DNA of 43,420 bases from DASUFE01 sp036274675 (GCA_036274675.1 DASUFE010000121.1:1-43420), one strand, 5' to 3'; positions 23,957 to 33,385 are shown, counted from the first letter of the stretch. Notes: a model not told the origin generated them from the sequence alone. A program made the numbers and translations.

Positions 23957-26635
23957 ATGATCCAGAATCAGGCCGAATGTTCAAAGACATCTTCATCGAT
24001 CGGGTTAGCGCTGATAAGGGCCGTTTCCCTGCTCGCAGTGATCACAGCTCCCGCCTCCCAGGCGAAAAATGAGGCTTATCTCGACCCCGGCCTGCCGGTC
24101 GAGGAGCGTGTCAATGACCTCGTGGGTCGCATGACTCTCGAGGAAAAGGTTTCCCAGATGCTGGACGTGGCCCCGGCCATCGACCGGCTCGGCGTGCCGG
24201 AGTACAACTGGTGGAACGAGGCGCTGCACGGGGTGGCGCGTTCGGGCCTGGCCACGTCTTTCCCGCAGGCCATCGGTTTCGCCGCGACCTGGGACGAAGC
24301 GCTGGTATTCAGGATGGCTACGGCGATATCGGACGAAGCCCGGGCCAAGCATCACTACTATGAACGCCAGGGCAAGCGCCTGCGCTACCAGGGATTGACC
24401 ATGTGGTCGCCCAACATCAACATTTTCAGGGATCCGCGCTGGGGTCGCGGCCAGGAAACCTACGGCGAGGATCCGTTCCTCACTGGCAGCCTCGCGGTGC
24501 AATTCGTGCGCGGCCTGCAGGGCGATGATCCGCGGTATTTCAAGACCGTCGCCACGGTGAAGCACTTCGCGGTCCACAGTGGTCCCGAGCCTGAACGCCA
24601 TACTTTCGACGCCGAGATCGACGAGCGCGATCTCCGCGAAACCTACCTGCCGGCTTTTCGCAAGGGCATCCAGGAAGGGGGCTCCTATTCGTTGATGTGC
24701 GCCTACAACCGCGTCGACGGCGAACCGGCCTGCGGCAATAAGCACCTGTTGCAGGATATCCTGCGCGCGGAGTGGGGCTTTCCCGGCTATATCGTTTCCG
24801 ACTGCTGGGCGCTCGACGACATCTATAAAAATCACAAGTCGGCAGCATCTCCCGCCGGGGCCGCGGCCATGGCGCTCAAGGCGGGCACGGATCTGGATTG
24901 CGGCACCCAGGTTTATTCTTTCCTCGTTGAAGCGGTGAAAAAAGGTCTGGTGACGGAAGCCGAGGTCGACGCCGCGGTGAAGCGTCTGTTCACCGCGCGC
25001 TTCCGGCTGGGCATGTTCGATCCCGACAAGCGCGTGAAATACGCGCGCATTCCCTACAGCGTGGTCGACAGCGCCGAACACCGGCAGCTGGCGCGCGAGG
25101 TGACGCGCGAGTCGATGGTGCTGTTGAAAAACGAACGCGTGTTGCCGCTCAAAAAGGATCCGGGCACGCTCGCGGTGATCGGCCCGAATGCGGACCAGTG
25201 GCAGATGCTGCTCGGCAATTACAACGGCGTACCCTCGGACGTGGTGACGCCACTGCGCGGTATCCGCGAAGCGGTCGCTCCCGGAACGAAAGTAATCTAT
25301 ACCCGCGGTTCGCAGCTGGCCGACGGTTTCCCGATGTTCGAAACGGTGCCCGGCGAGGTTTTGTTCATGCCGGACGGCAGCACCCCCGGCCTTAAGGCGG
25401 AATACTTCGACAGCGGCGAAATGACGGGCGAGGCGCTTTACGCCGAAACGGTCAGCCGCGTGGACGTCAACTGGCGCGATGGAACTCCGCGGGCGGGCAT
25501 GAACGACGACGATTTCGGCGTGCGCTGGACCGGCATTCTGAAGCCGCGCAAAACCGGCATGTACCGGCTCGGCACCATCGCCACCATGAAATTCGAATTC
25601 TATCTGGACGGTCAGGAGCTGTTCCGCTCCAACTATCATTTCCACAACGAGCTCGGCGATCCGCGGGTCGAGGCGGCCGCGCAGCCGGTAAAACTCGAAG
25701 CCGGCAAGACTTACAAGATCCGCCTCGATGCCCAGGAAACCTATGGCGAGGCGATGTTCCAGCTGGTCTGGAGCACGCCGGAGTCGGACCGGGATCTGCT
25801 GCAGGAAGCGCTCGAAACCGCCGGCAAGGCCGACGCCGCGGTGATGTTCCTCGGCCTGACGCCGCGCCTCGAAGGCGAGGAGATGCAGGTGGAGGTGGCC
25901 GGCTTCCGCGGCGGCGACCGCACCACGATCGAGCTGCCGCGTCCGCAGCGGGCGCTGCTCGAAAAAGTGACGGCGCTGATGAAGCAGCAGGGCAAACCCG
26001 TCGTACTCGTACTGCTGAACGGCAGCGCACTGGCGGTGAACTGGGCGCAACAGAATGTTCCCGCCATCCTTGAAGCCTGGTATCCGGGACAGGCGGCGGG
26101 CGCCGCTATCGCCGATGTGCTGTTCGGCGATTACAATCCGGCGGGCCGGTTGCCGGTCACCTTTTACAAGAGCGTCGACGATCTGCCGCCATTCGAGGAT
26201 TACGCCATGAAGGGCCGCACCTATAAATATTTCGGGGGCGAGCCGCTGTATCCCTTCGGTCATGGTTTGAGCTACACCGCCTTCGACTATAAAAAACTCC
26301 GGGCGCCCGAATCGATCGCGGCCGGAGACACGGTGACCGTGAAAGTCGATGTCACCAATACCGGCGACCGGGCAGGAGATGAAGTCGTACAGCTCTATGT
26401 CAGCTACCCGCAATCGGCGGTCGAACGGCCGCGGAAAAAACTGGTCGGCTTCAAGCGGATCGCGCTGAAACCGAAGCAGACCGAAACCGTGGCGATCGAG
26501 CTGCCCGCCGATGAACTGCGTTACTGGAGTGACGAAAAGAATCAATGGGTGCTGGAGGATAAGCCGGTGCAGCTACAGGTCGGAGCGTCCTCTGCCGATA
26601 TACGTCTGACCAAAGGGCTCGATGTCGGCAAGTAG
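23957..26635 (+). CDS. GH3 beta-xylosidase/glucosidase with PA14 domain
   Basis: This 892-residue secreted or periplasmic enzyme probably releases xylose from xylo-oligosaccharides. A long signal region ends near APASQA (about 36). The (beta/alpha)8 domain carries the nucleophile Asp282 in GYIVSDCWALDD, the KHF and NIFRDPRWGRGQETYGEDP motifs. Within the second domain a PA14 module is inserted at about residues 475-605, from GLKAEYF. A fibronectin-III-like domain ends the protein. AGGAG precedes the ATG. Family members with this layout include xylan 1,4-beta-xylosidases, and the setting supports that, though beta-glucosidase activity is possible. Confidence 0.9.
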   Translation: MIQNQAECSKTSSSIGLALIRAVSLLAVITAPASQAKNEAYLDPGLPVEERVNDLVGRMTLEEKVSQMLDVAPAIDRLGVPEYNWWNEALHGVARSGLATSFPQAIGFAATWDEALVFRMATAISDEARAKHHYYERQGKRLRYQGLTMWSPNINIFRDPRWGRGQETYGEDPFLTGSLAVQFVRGLQGDDPRYFKTVATVKHFAVHSGPEPERHTFDAEIDERDLRETYLPAFRKGIQEGGSYSLMCAYNRVDGEPACGNKHLLQDILRAEWGFPGYIVSDCWALDDIYKNHKSAASPAGAAAMALKAGTDLDCGTQVYSFLVEAVKKGLVTEAEVDAAVKRLFTARFRLGMFDPDKRVKYARIPYSVVDSAEHRQLAREVTRESMVLLKNERVLPLKKDPGTLAVIGPNADQWQMLLGNYNGVPSDVVTPLRGIREAVAPGTKVIYTRGSQLADGFPMFETVPGEVLFMPDGSTPGLKAEYFDSGEMTGEALYAETVSRVDVNWRDGTPRAGMNDDDFGVRWTGILKPRKTGMYRLGTIATMKFEFYLDGQELFRSNYHFHNELGDPRVEAAAQPVKLEAGKTYKIRLDAQETYGEAMFQLVWSTPESDRDLLQEALETAGKADAAVMFLGLTPRLEGEEMQVEVAGFRGGDRTTIELPRPQRALLEKVTALMKQQGKPVVLVLLNGSALAVNWAQQNVPAILEAWYPGQAAGAAIADVLFGDYNPAGRLPVTFYKSVDDLPPFEDYAMKGRTYKYFGGEPLYPFGHGLSYTAFDYKKLRAPESIAAGDTVTVKVDVTNTGDRAGDEVVQLYVSYPQSAVERPRKKLVGFKRIALKPKQTETVAIELPADELRYWSDEKNQWVLEDKPVQLQVGASSADIRLTKGLDVGK

Positions 26636-26800
26636 AAGCGCGGAGTGTTTCAGCCATCAGAAAAAGGGCCGCCACGCAGAGGCCTTCATTTTGTGGTGAG
26701 AATCGCCGCTGCGGCTTGTGTAACGCAGCTGCTGTATATACTATTGAAGTGCTTCAAAACAGGACAAGCAATAATCAATTCAAGTTGCAAGGGGGCAATA

Positions 26801-27766
26801 ATGAAAAAAGTACGCTCGATTTTCCTTTTGCTGTCGCTTCCGGTTTTACTGATTGTAAGCGGTTGCGCTCCGTCCAGTTACGTCATCTCGGATCCTAAGC
26901 CGTCCCATTTTGCATACGAGAATGCAAAGCAAGCGGCACCAACCAGAATCCTTTTAACTGACGAGCGGGCTGACAAGGTTTTCAGCGGCGGCACGCTGAA
27001 GGCGGATTTGAAAAAAGGCAAGACCCCCGTCGACCCTGTCGCCTTTCTTAAAGAGAATACGGAAAAAGAGCTTGCAGCGCGTGGAGTGTCGGTTTCATTC
27101 GATGGACAGCCTGGTGGAAACAGCATCATGATCAGTAGATTGAAAATGCTCAATCACAGATCGAATGCATATTCGCCGTTCATTACATTTACTTCCCTGG
27201 AAGGCACTCTTTCGACTCCCGCCAGGAGTCAAAGAATCGCCGTTTACGTCAAGCGTGGCAAGGTTCCGGTATGGGGTTTTCAGGAACTCGTGGAGCCGAC
27301 CTTGAATGAGCCGCTGGATCTTCTGGTTAAAGAGTTCGCAACTAAAATCAGCAATGCCTTATACAACCTCAAGGCATCCGACTCCTATGTCGACGAATTG
27401 ATAACCAAGACCTCGGGTTCGATGACCGGAAAAAGTTATCTCGATGTTTACCAGCTCGGTTTCAGCAACAACCAGAAAGCAGTGCCTCACCTGGTCAAGC
27501 TGGTCAAGCATTCGGACGAGTATGTAAGACTTGCGGCTATTTCTTCTTTGGGTAATTTAAAGGCTGAATCGCAGCTCGACTTTCTGAAATCGCTTTCACA
27601 CAACGCGGAATCCTGGTCGGAGCGTGGGATGGCGCTTAAAGCCATCGGCGATATTGGAACAGCGGATGCTCTGGCATTCCTGAAACAGGAGTCGGAAAGA
27701 TTAAAAGCAAAGAGCGATAAAGAAGAGAGTTGGAGCCAGGATATAATCAATCTCTACCTCGATTGA
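26801..27766 (+). CDS. Lipoprotein with HEAT-like repeats, unknown function
   Basis: I do not recognise this 321-residue protein. A signal peptide with lipobox near IVSGC (about residue 23) makes it a lipoprotein. The middle part has no familiar motif. From about residue 222 there are HEAT/armadillo-like helical repeats (AVPHLVKLVKHSDEYVRLAA and a second copy), usually a protein-binding scaffold. The ATG at 26801 follows a purine-rich GGGGG and starts a normal signal peptide; the open frame upstream to 26645 has no signal. Base composition is visibly more AT-rich than in the enzyme genes around it. It has its own upstream gap (26636-26800) with repeat remnants. It may be unrelated to xylan use. 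Confidence 0.7.
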   Translation: MKKVRSIFLLLSLPVLLIVSGCAPSSYVISDPKPSHFAYENAKQAAPTRILLTDERADKVFSGGTLKADLKKGKTPVDPVAFLKENTEKELAARGVSVSFDGQPGGNSIMISRLKMLNHRSNAYSPFITFTSLEGTLSTPARSQRIAVYVKRGKVPVWGFQELVEPTLNEPLDLLVKEFATKISNALYNLKASDSYVDELITKTSGSMTGKSYLDVYQLGFSNNQKAVPHLVKLVKHSDEYVRLAAISSLGNLKAESQLDFLKSLSHNAESWSERGMALKAIGDIGTADALAFLKQESERLKAKSDKEESWSQDIINLYLD

Positions 27767-27825
27767 TTGCGGCAAGAACGCGAGTCTGACGCCGGCGGAT
27801 TCGCGTGTAATCCAGGACCAGGATC

Positions 27826-27864
27826 AAAGCGCCCGGGTTCCGTAAGGACGGCCCCGGGCGCTTT
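27826..27864. terminator. Strong hairpin between convergent genes
   Basis: AAAGCGCCCGGG (27826-27837) and CCCGGGCGCTTT (27853-27864) form a perfect 12-base stem with a 15-base loop. It lies between the lipoprotein gene and the end of the minus-strand pentose operon. There is no long T run, so it is a probable rather than certain bidirectional terminator. Confidence 0.6.
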
Positions 27865-27945
27865 AATGTCTGATGTGCTTTCCCTCTTGTTATATCGGTA
27901 CGAAGCGAATTCCGTAATATGAAGCCGGATAGGTAGGAGCGCCGC

Positions 27946-28845
27946 TTATCGACTGTAGCGGGATTCGTAAAGGCCTTTATATGGTGTTTCAAAAATGAAC
28001 AGAGCGCCTGCCAGAGGTTGCTGCTTGCGCTCGGATACGCTCAGTTCCACGTGCGCGCTCGTTACCGCCAGCCAGTTCAGCTCCGGGCCGCCGAAGCAAA
28101 CACAGGTTGGTTGCGTGACCGGCAGCAGCACTTCAGTGTCGATGACGCCATCCGGCCGGTAGCGCGTCACTTTGCCGCCGCGCCACTGCGCGTTCCACAG
28201 GTGATCCTCGGCGTCGATGCAGGAACCGTCGGGCTCGATCGGGGCCTTGTTCTGCGCGAATATCCGCCGGTTGGCCGGCAGGCCGGTGGCGGCATCGAAG
28301 TCGTAAACATAAATGGTGTAGGCGGGCGAGTCGGCCAGATACAGCCTGCGCGAGTCCAGGCTCCAGCACAGGCTGTTGGTGATCCGCAGACCATCCGCGA
28401 CTTGCGCGCATGCGCCGCTCGTGACGCGGTATAGGCTGGCCGTCCGGGGCTTTGCTTGAGCGTCGATGGCGAGTTTGTCCTCGATCATCGTGCCCGACCA
28501 GAAACGGCCCTGGCGGTCGACCCGCCCGTCGTTGAAGCGCGTGCCGCGGACATCGGCTTCGGGACGGGCCAGCCATTCCAGGCTTCGGCTCGCAGGCTGG
28601 TAAAGCGCGATTCCCGATTCGAAAGCGGCGATCAATGCAGCGTCATCGCCCGCAACAAAACCGAAGGAGCACAGACGCTGCGGCGTATCCCAGTGCTCGA
28701 GACGATCGTTGTCCGGCCGGTAGCGGTAGAGTTTCCGTCCCAGAATATCTGTCCAGTAAAATGCCTGACCCAGTTCATCCCAGAGCACGCTTTCACCGAG
28801 CGCGTTGGCGACCGGCAGGCTTTTCAAAAGCCGGATCCCGTTCAT
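27946..28845 (-). CDS. SMP-30/gluconolactonase-family pentonolactonase
   Basis: This 299-residue beta-propeller enzyme probably opens D-xylono- or L-arabinono-lactone to the acid. Metal-site residues are visible: Glu18 in GESVLW, Asn in RFNDGRVD near 103, Asn in ITNSLCW near 152 and Asp in LADSPAY near 168. The start ATG overlaps the stop of the upstream permease gene by four bases (ATGA), so it is the last gene of a seven-gene operon. The same operon has a pentose 1-dehydrogenase and a pentonate dehydratase, the steps before and after it. The open frame on this strand extends further upstream over the permease gene, but that part is a shadow. Confidence 0.88.
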   Translation of the reverse strand: MNGIRLLKSLPVANALGESVLWDELGQAFYWTDILGRKLYRYRPDNDRLEHWDTPQRLCSFGFVAGDDAALIAAFESGIALYQPASRSLEWLARPEADVRGTRFNDGRVDRQGRFWSGTMIEDKLAIDAQAKPRTASLYRVTSGACAQVADGLRITNSLCWSLDSRRLYLADSPAYTIYVYDFDAATGLPANRRIFAQNKAPIEPDGSCIDAEDHLWNAQWRGGKVTRYRPDGVIDTEVLLPVTQPTCVCFGGPELNWLAVTSAHVELSVSERKQQPLAGALFIFETPYKGLYESRYSR

Positions 28846-29825
28846 GTATGGTTTACCCCCTGTACGTGTCGCGCGGTCAGCGCTCTCTGCAATACGATGA
28901 AAAACAGCAGCAACACGCCGATTACAATCTTCGTCCACCAGGAGTTGAGCGCGCCGTTGAACGAGATATACGTCTGGATCAGGCCCGTGATCAGGACACC
29001 GATCAGCGTGCCCAACACATAGCCCCTGCCGCCGCTCAGCAGGGTACCCCCGATCACCACAGCGGCGATGGCGTCCAGTTCCACGCCTACCGCGGCGAGC
29101 GCGTAACCGGAAAAGGTATAAAAGGAAAACACGATGCCGGCGAGGGCGGCGAGGAAACCGCTCAAAGTGTAAACGGTGATCGTTGTCGCGGCGAGCGGTA
29201 CGCCCATCAATTCCGCGGACTGCCGGTCGCCGCCCATGGCGTATACATTGTTGCCGAAACGGGTGTAATGCGCCGCCAGCATCGCGCCCGTCAGTACCAG
29301 GAACAAAACCAGTGTCTGGCTGCCGATCCAGCCGCCGCCCGGCAGACTGAAACCGAATGCGGAGACCAGAGAATAGAAAGGGTGGTTGATGGGTATCGAG
29401 TTCTCGCTGAGGGTGAAGGCGAGGCCGCGCGCGCAGAACATGCCGGCCAGCGTGACGATAAACGGTTGCAGCCGGTAGTAATGGATGAGCGCGCCCATTG
29501 CCCCGCCAAAACAGGCGCCGCCGGCCAGCACCAGCGGAAAAACCTGCAACGGGTGCCAGTGATGATTTTCGATCAATAGCGCGCTGACGATGCCGGTGAG
29601 TGCAATGACGGCGCCGACCGAAAGGTCGATACCGCCGGAGAGTATGGCGAAGGTCATGCCTGACGCAGTGATTGCGAGGAAGGCATTGTCGGTGAACAGG
29701 TTGCAGAACACTCGGCTGCTGCCGAAGCCTTTGAATTGGATTCCGCCGCCAATGAACAGGGCGATGAACAGACCGCAGGTGACGAGCAGCGGGAAATAAC
29801 GATGACTCAGCAGCCGGCGTGTCAT
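28842..29825 (-). CDS. Sugar ABC transporter permease, YjfF-type
   Basis: This 327-residue inner-membrane protein has many hydrophobic segments and the SGGIDLSVGAV motif of ribose/galactofuranose-type permeases. It follows the other permease with a four-base ATGA overlap, so the two probably form a heterodimeric channel. The gene order (binding protein, ATPase, permease, permease) is that of E. coli ytfQ-ytfR-ytfT-yjfF, a galactofuranose importer. Here the pentose-oxidation genes on both sides suggest that arabinose (perhaps the furanose form) or xylose is the cargo. Confidence 0.9.
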   Translation of the reverse strand: MTRRLLSHRYFPLLVTCGLFIALFIGGGIQFKGFGSSRVFCNLFTDNAFLAITASGMTFAILSGGIDLSVGAVIALTGIVSALLIENHHWHPLQVFPLVLAGGACFGGAMGALIHYYRLQPFIVTLAGMFCARGLAFTLSENSIPINHPFYSLVSAFGFSLPGGGWIGSQTLVLFLVLTGAMLAAHYTRFGNNVYAMGGDRQSAELMGVPLAATTITVYTLSGFLAALAGIVFSFYTFSGYALAAVGVELDAIAAVVIGGTLLSGGRGYVLGTLIGVLITGLIQTYISFNGALNSWWTKIVIGVLLLFFIVLQRALTARHVQGVNHT

Positions 29826-30853
29826 GACGTTGCATCTCCCGCCTTTGCTGCATTACGCAGCCGCCGCAAGGGCGCCGTCAGCTGATGTCTGAAACGCGGA
29901 GTCTGCAGCAGCAGTACGACGATGACGACTGCCGCCTTGATCACGAGATTATATTTCGCGGGCAGGCCGCTCATGATAATGCCGGTGCTCATGGCCTGGA
30001 TGATCAGCACGCCGACCACAGACAGGCCGATCGAAAAGCGCCCGCCCATCAGCGAAGCCCCGCCCAGCACGACCGCGAGAATGGCATCCAGCTCCAGCCA
30101 CAACCCGATGTTATTGGCGTCCGCCCCCTGGATATCGGCGGTGGCGATAATGCCCGCCAGCGCCGAACACAGCCCGGCGATAACGTATGCGAACATTTTG
30201 ACCGATGTGACATGGATCCCCAGATAGTGGCTTGCGGTCGGATTGCAACCGACTGCTTCGATGAACAGCCCGAGCGCCGTCCGGCGTGTCAGAAGGTATA
30301 CGCCGCTGCAAACCACGGCAACCAGAATGACCGGCATCGGCAGACCGAGCCAACTGCCCACGCCGAGCGAGGCGAAGGCTTCGTGCCGGAAGGTGATGAT
30401 GCGCCCATCGCTGATCAACTGGGCGATACCACGGCCGGCGACCATCAGCACCAGCGTCGCGACAATGGGTTGCAGGCCGAGCCAGCCGATCATGGCGCCG
30501 TTGATCAGGCCTGCGATGAGTCCGGTGGCGAGGCCGCCCGCGACGATGAGCGGAACATTGTCGATACCCGCGGTGATCATGCCGGCGCAGACCGCGCCGG
30601 CGATCGCCATGACCGCTCCCACCGACAGATCGATGCCGCGTGTCGCGATTACCAGCGACATGCCGATGGCGAGCAGTGCGACCGGTGCGCCGCGGTTGAG
30701 CACATCGATCAGGCTGCCGTAGAGCCGGCCGTCACGGATCTCAAGGTTGAAGAATTGCGGCGTAACCAGCCGGTCGAGCAGCAGCACCGCCAGCAGCATC
30801 AGGCACGGCCAGGCGGCGCGGCTTCGGGCCATGATGACCGGGCGGGCGATCAC
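29822..30853 (-). CDS. Sugar ABC transporter permease, YtfT-type
   Basis: This 343-residue multi-pass inner-membrane protein carries ATRGIDLSVGAVMAI near residue 69, the signature of the ribose-type permease family. The start is a GTG that overlaps the ATPase stop by four bases (GTGA); an in-frame ATG seven codons later is possible but lacks the coupling. It pairs with the YjfF-type permease downstream in the transporter encoded by four adjacent genes. Confidence 0.9.
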   Translation of the reverse strand: MIARPVIMARSRAAWPCLMLLAVLLLDRLVTPQFFNLEIRDGRLYGSLIDVLNRGAPVALLAIGMSLVIATRGIDLSVGAVMAIAGAVCAGMITAGIDNVPLIVAGGLATGLIAGLINGAMIGWLGLQPIVATLVLMVAGRGIAQLISDGRIITFRHEAFASLGVGSWLGLPMPVILVAVVCSGVYLLTRRTALGLFIEAVGCNPTASHYLGIHVTSVKMFAYVIAGLCSALAGIIATADIQGADANNIGLWLELDAILAVVLGGASLMGGRFSIGLSVVGVLIIQAMSTGIIMSGLPAKYNLVIKAAVVIVVLLLQTPRFRHQLTAPLRRLRNAAKAGDATS

Positions 30854-32358
30854 GGCGCGTCTCCGCCCGCGATCGCCCGCAGGATTGCCTGCTCGCTGAT
30901 CGCGGCGCCTTCGATCTGTCCGACCTGGGCGCGATCGCGCAGTACCACCACCTTATGACTGAAGGCGGTGATTTCCTCGAGTTCGGAGGAGGCGACCAGC
31001 AGGGCCATGCCGCGCGTGCACAGCGCCCGGATCAGTTTCAGTATCTCGGCGTGGGCGCCGATATCGATGCCGCGCGTCGGCTCATCGAGTATCAGTAACG
31101 CCGGGTCCGTGGCGAGCCAGCGCGCCAGTATCGTTTTCTGCTGGTTGCCGCCGCTCAGACTTGCGACGGCTTGTTCGAAATCGGCTACGGCGATTTTCAT
31201 TTCCTCCATGGCTTTGCGCGCCAGTTCAAGCTGACGCTTTTTTGGAATGAGCCGCCACCAGCCGTTACGTGCCTGCAGCGCCAGAACGACATTCTCCCGG
31301 AAGCCGAGCGCGCCGATGATGCCTTCTGAGCGCCGGTCTTCCGGGCACAGCCCCATGCCGATGGCGGCGGCTGAGCGCGGATTTTTAGGACGCACCGGCT
31401 TTCCCCTGAACAGGATCTCGCCCGTGTCGGGGCTGTCCAGTCCGAAGATCAGGCGGCAGGTTTCGCTGCGGCCCGAACCGAGCAGGCCGGACAGCCCGGT
31501 CGCCTCGCCGGGTGCAATGGAGAAAGAGAGGCCGCTCACCGATTGGCGCGCGCCGAGATTCCGCAATTCAAGCACGGGTCTGGCCGCGGTCGCGCCGGTA
31601 TTTTCCGGAGTTCGCGCTTCCAGCGCCTGGAGTTCCTTGCCGAGCATGTGCTCGATCAGCCGGTGTCGCGGCAGTTTGCGCGCCTCGAAAGTCCCGACCC
31701 TGGCGCCGTTACGCAGCACGGTGATACGGTCGGAGATCGCGTAGACCTGGTCGAGAAAATGCGTGACGAACAGGACAGCCACACCCGTGGATTTCAGTTG
31801 CCGCAGGATCGAGAACAGCCTTTCGACCTCCCTGCCATCAAGGCTGGCGGTGGGTTCGTCGAGTATCAGCAGGCGCGCCGAGAGATCGACCGCGCGCGCG
31901 ATGGCGACCAGTTGCCGGACGGCCACGGGATAGCTGTCCAGCGTCCGGGAAACGTCAATATCCAGTTCGAAGCGGCGCAGCAGACCGGCGCTGCGGCGGC
32001 GTATTTCCCGCCAGTCGATGAGTCCGTAACGCTTCGGCTCGCGCCCGAGGAAAATATTCTGCGCCACACTGAGGTTGGACGGCAGGTTGACTTCCTGGTA
32101 GACCGTGCTGATGCCGAGCCGTTGCGCCGCGGCAGGGTTCTGGGGTGCGATGCGCTTGCCCTCAAACTCCATTGTTCCGGCGTCTTTTTGATAGGCGCCG
32201 GTCAGCACCTTGATCAGGGTCGATTTGCCGGCGCCGTTCTCGCCGAGCAGCGCATGCACTTCTCCGGCATCAACCGAGAAGTCGACCTTGTCCAGCGCGG
32301 TGACGCCGGGGAACTGTTTGGAAAGCCCCTCGATCCTTAGCAGCGCGCTCGCATTCAT
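30850..32358 (-). CDS. Sugar ABC transporter ATPase, YtfR-type
   Basis: This 502-residue protein has two nucleotide-binding domains in tandem, as is usual for monosaccharide importers. The first has a full Walker A (GENGAGKST) near residue 37 and LILDEPTASLDG. The second has the degenerate GLLGSGRSE, LSGGNQQK and LILDEPTRGIDIGA. The Lys-to-Arg change in the second Walker A is normal in this family. It starts 11 bases after the binding-protein stop and drives transport through the two permeases encoded next. Confidence 0.94.
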   Translation of the reverse strand: MNASALLRIEGLSKQFPGVTALDKVDFSVDAGEVHALLGENGAGKSTLIKVLTGAYQKDAGTMEFEGKRIAPQNPAAAQRLGISTVYQEVNLPSNLSVAQNIFLGREPKRYGLIDWREIRRRSAGLLRRFELDIDVSRTLDSYPVAVRQLVAIARAVDLSARLLILDEPTASLDGREVERLFSILRQLKSTGVAVLFVTHFLDQVYAISDRITVLRNGARVGTFEARKLPRHRLIEHMLGKELQALEARTPENTGATAARPVLELRNLGARQSVSGLSFSIAPGEATGLSGLLGSGRSETCRLIFGLDSPDTGEILFRGKPVRPKNPRSAAAIGMGLCPEDRRSEGIIGALGFRENVVLALQARNGWWRLIPKKRQLELARKAMEEMKIAVADFEQAVASLSGGNQQKTILARWLATDPALLILDEPTRGIDIGAHAEILKLIRALCTRGMALLVASSELEEITAFSHKVVVLRDRAQVGQIEGAAISEQAILRAIAGGDAP

Positions 32359-32369
32359 TGCCGTTTCAA

Positions 32370-33317
32370 TTATTGAGGCCGGCGCTTTTCGTATTCCGCG
32401 GCGGCGGTTTCCTGGGTAAATAAATCGCCGTTCACGGATATCAGTTTTGGAAAATCGCGTTTCCCCGCGAGGTATTGTTCAATCACGTCAAATGCCGGGC
32501 CGCCCATATTCGGGCTGAGTTCGACGGTGGCGTTGAGCCGGCCGTCCATCATGGCCTTGAAGGCGTCCGGAATGGCGTCGACCGAGACCAGCAGGATATC
32601 GGTGCCGGGTTTGAGCCCTGCTTCATCGATCGCGAGCGCCGCGCCGATCGCCATCTCGTCGTTATGCGCCCACACCGCGCAGATCTTGCGCGGATCCTCG
32701 GCCTTGAGAAAACTTTCCATCACTTCCTTGCCCTTGGCGCGGGTGAACTCGGCCGTCTGCGAGCGGATGATGCGCGCCCCCGGATATCCCGCGATGACCT
32801 CATTGAAACCCTTCATCCGGTCGATGGCCGCCGTCGCACCGACGGTGCCCTGCAGCTCGACGATCGCGCAATTACCGGAGGTTTTGTCCATCAGCCAGCG
32901 CGCCGCCTTGCGGCCTTCCTCGACGAAGTCCGAGGCGATGCGGGTGAGATAGAGCGAATCGTCCTGCAGCGCCATATTGCGGTCGACGATCACTACCGGG
33001 ATATGCTCGCGCTGCGCCTCGCGCAGCACGGGCTCCCAACCGGTCTCGACAACGGGCGCCACGATGATTGCGTCCACGCCCTGGGCGATGAAACTGCGGA
33101 TGGCCTTGATCTGGTTTTCCTGCTTTTGCTGGGCGTCGGAGAATTTCAATTCGATACCGCGGCGCGCGGCCTCGGCTTTTGTGGACTCGCTGAACATGGT
33201 GCGCCAGCCGCTCTCGGAGCCGACCTGGGAAAATCCAACGACGGTCTTGCCGTCATCGTTCGATTGATTGCAGGCAGCAAGCGCCAGCATTGCGCATAAA
33301 AGTACCGAAGTTCTCAC
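32370..33317 (-). CDS. Periplasmic sugar-binding lipoprotein, YtfQ-type
   Basis: This 315-residue solute-binding protein catches a monosaccharide and delivers it to the permeases. The start is GTG with GGGAG upstream. The signal has a lipobox, LALAAC, with Cys16, so it is anchored to the membrane, unlike the soluble E. coli YtfQ. The mature part is a periplasmic-binding-protein type 1 fold (VVGFSQVGSESGWR near residue 26, DAIIVAPVVETGW near 82). It is most like the galactofuranose-binding YtfQ group. The pentose genes beside it suggest arabinofuranose or another pentose as ligand. Confidence 0.88.
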   Translation of the reverse strand: MRTSVLLCAMLALAACNQSNDDGKTVVGFSQVGSESGWRTMFSESTKAEAARRGIELKFSDAQQKQENQIKAIRSFIAQGVDAIIVAPVVETGWEPVLREAQREHIPVVIVDRNMALQDDSLYLTRIASDFVEEGRKAARWLMDKTSGNCAIVELQGTVGATAAIDRMKGFNEVIAGYPGARIIRSQTAEFTRAKGKEVMESFLKAEDPRKICAVWAHNDEMAIGAALAIDEAGLKPGTDILLVSVDAIPDAFKAMMDGRLNATVELSPNMGGPAFDVIEQYLAGKRDFPKLISVNGDLFTQETAAAEYEKRRPQ

Positions 33318-33385
33318 GATTATTTCTCCCGTTAAGGTTAAACCGCCGGCTAACGGCGATAATGTTCAGGTTCCGTATGTGGTTG

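Noticed and set aside
24005..26545. Very long open frame (846 codons) antisense to the GH3 gene
   Set aside because: It mirrors the GC-rich codon pattern of the GH3 gene, has a low-complexity, His/Arg/Gly-rich composition with no motif, and no ribosome site. The forward GH3 frame has all catalytic motifs.
28846..29853. Upstream extension of the lactonase frame over the permease gene
   Set aside because: The extension has an Arg/His-rich shadow composition; the true start at 28845 gives the full SMP-30 fold and a four-base overlap with the permease stop.
29885..30958. 357-codon plus-strand frame over the YtfT-type permease
   Set aside because: Composition dominated by Asp, Arg, His and Gln, typical of the reverse of hydrophobic permease codons; no supported start.
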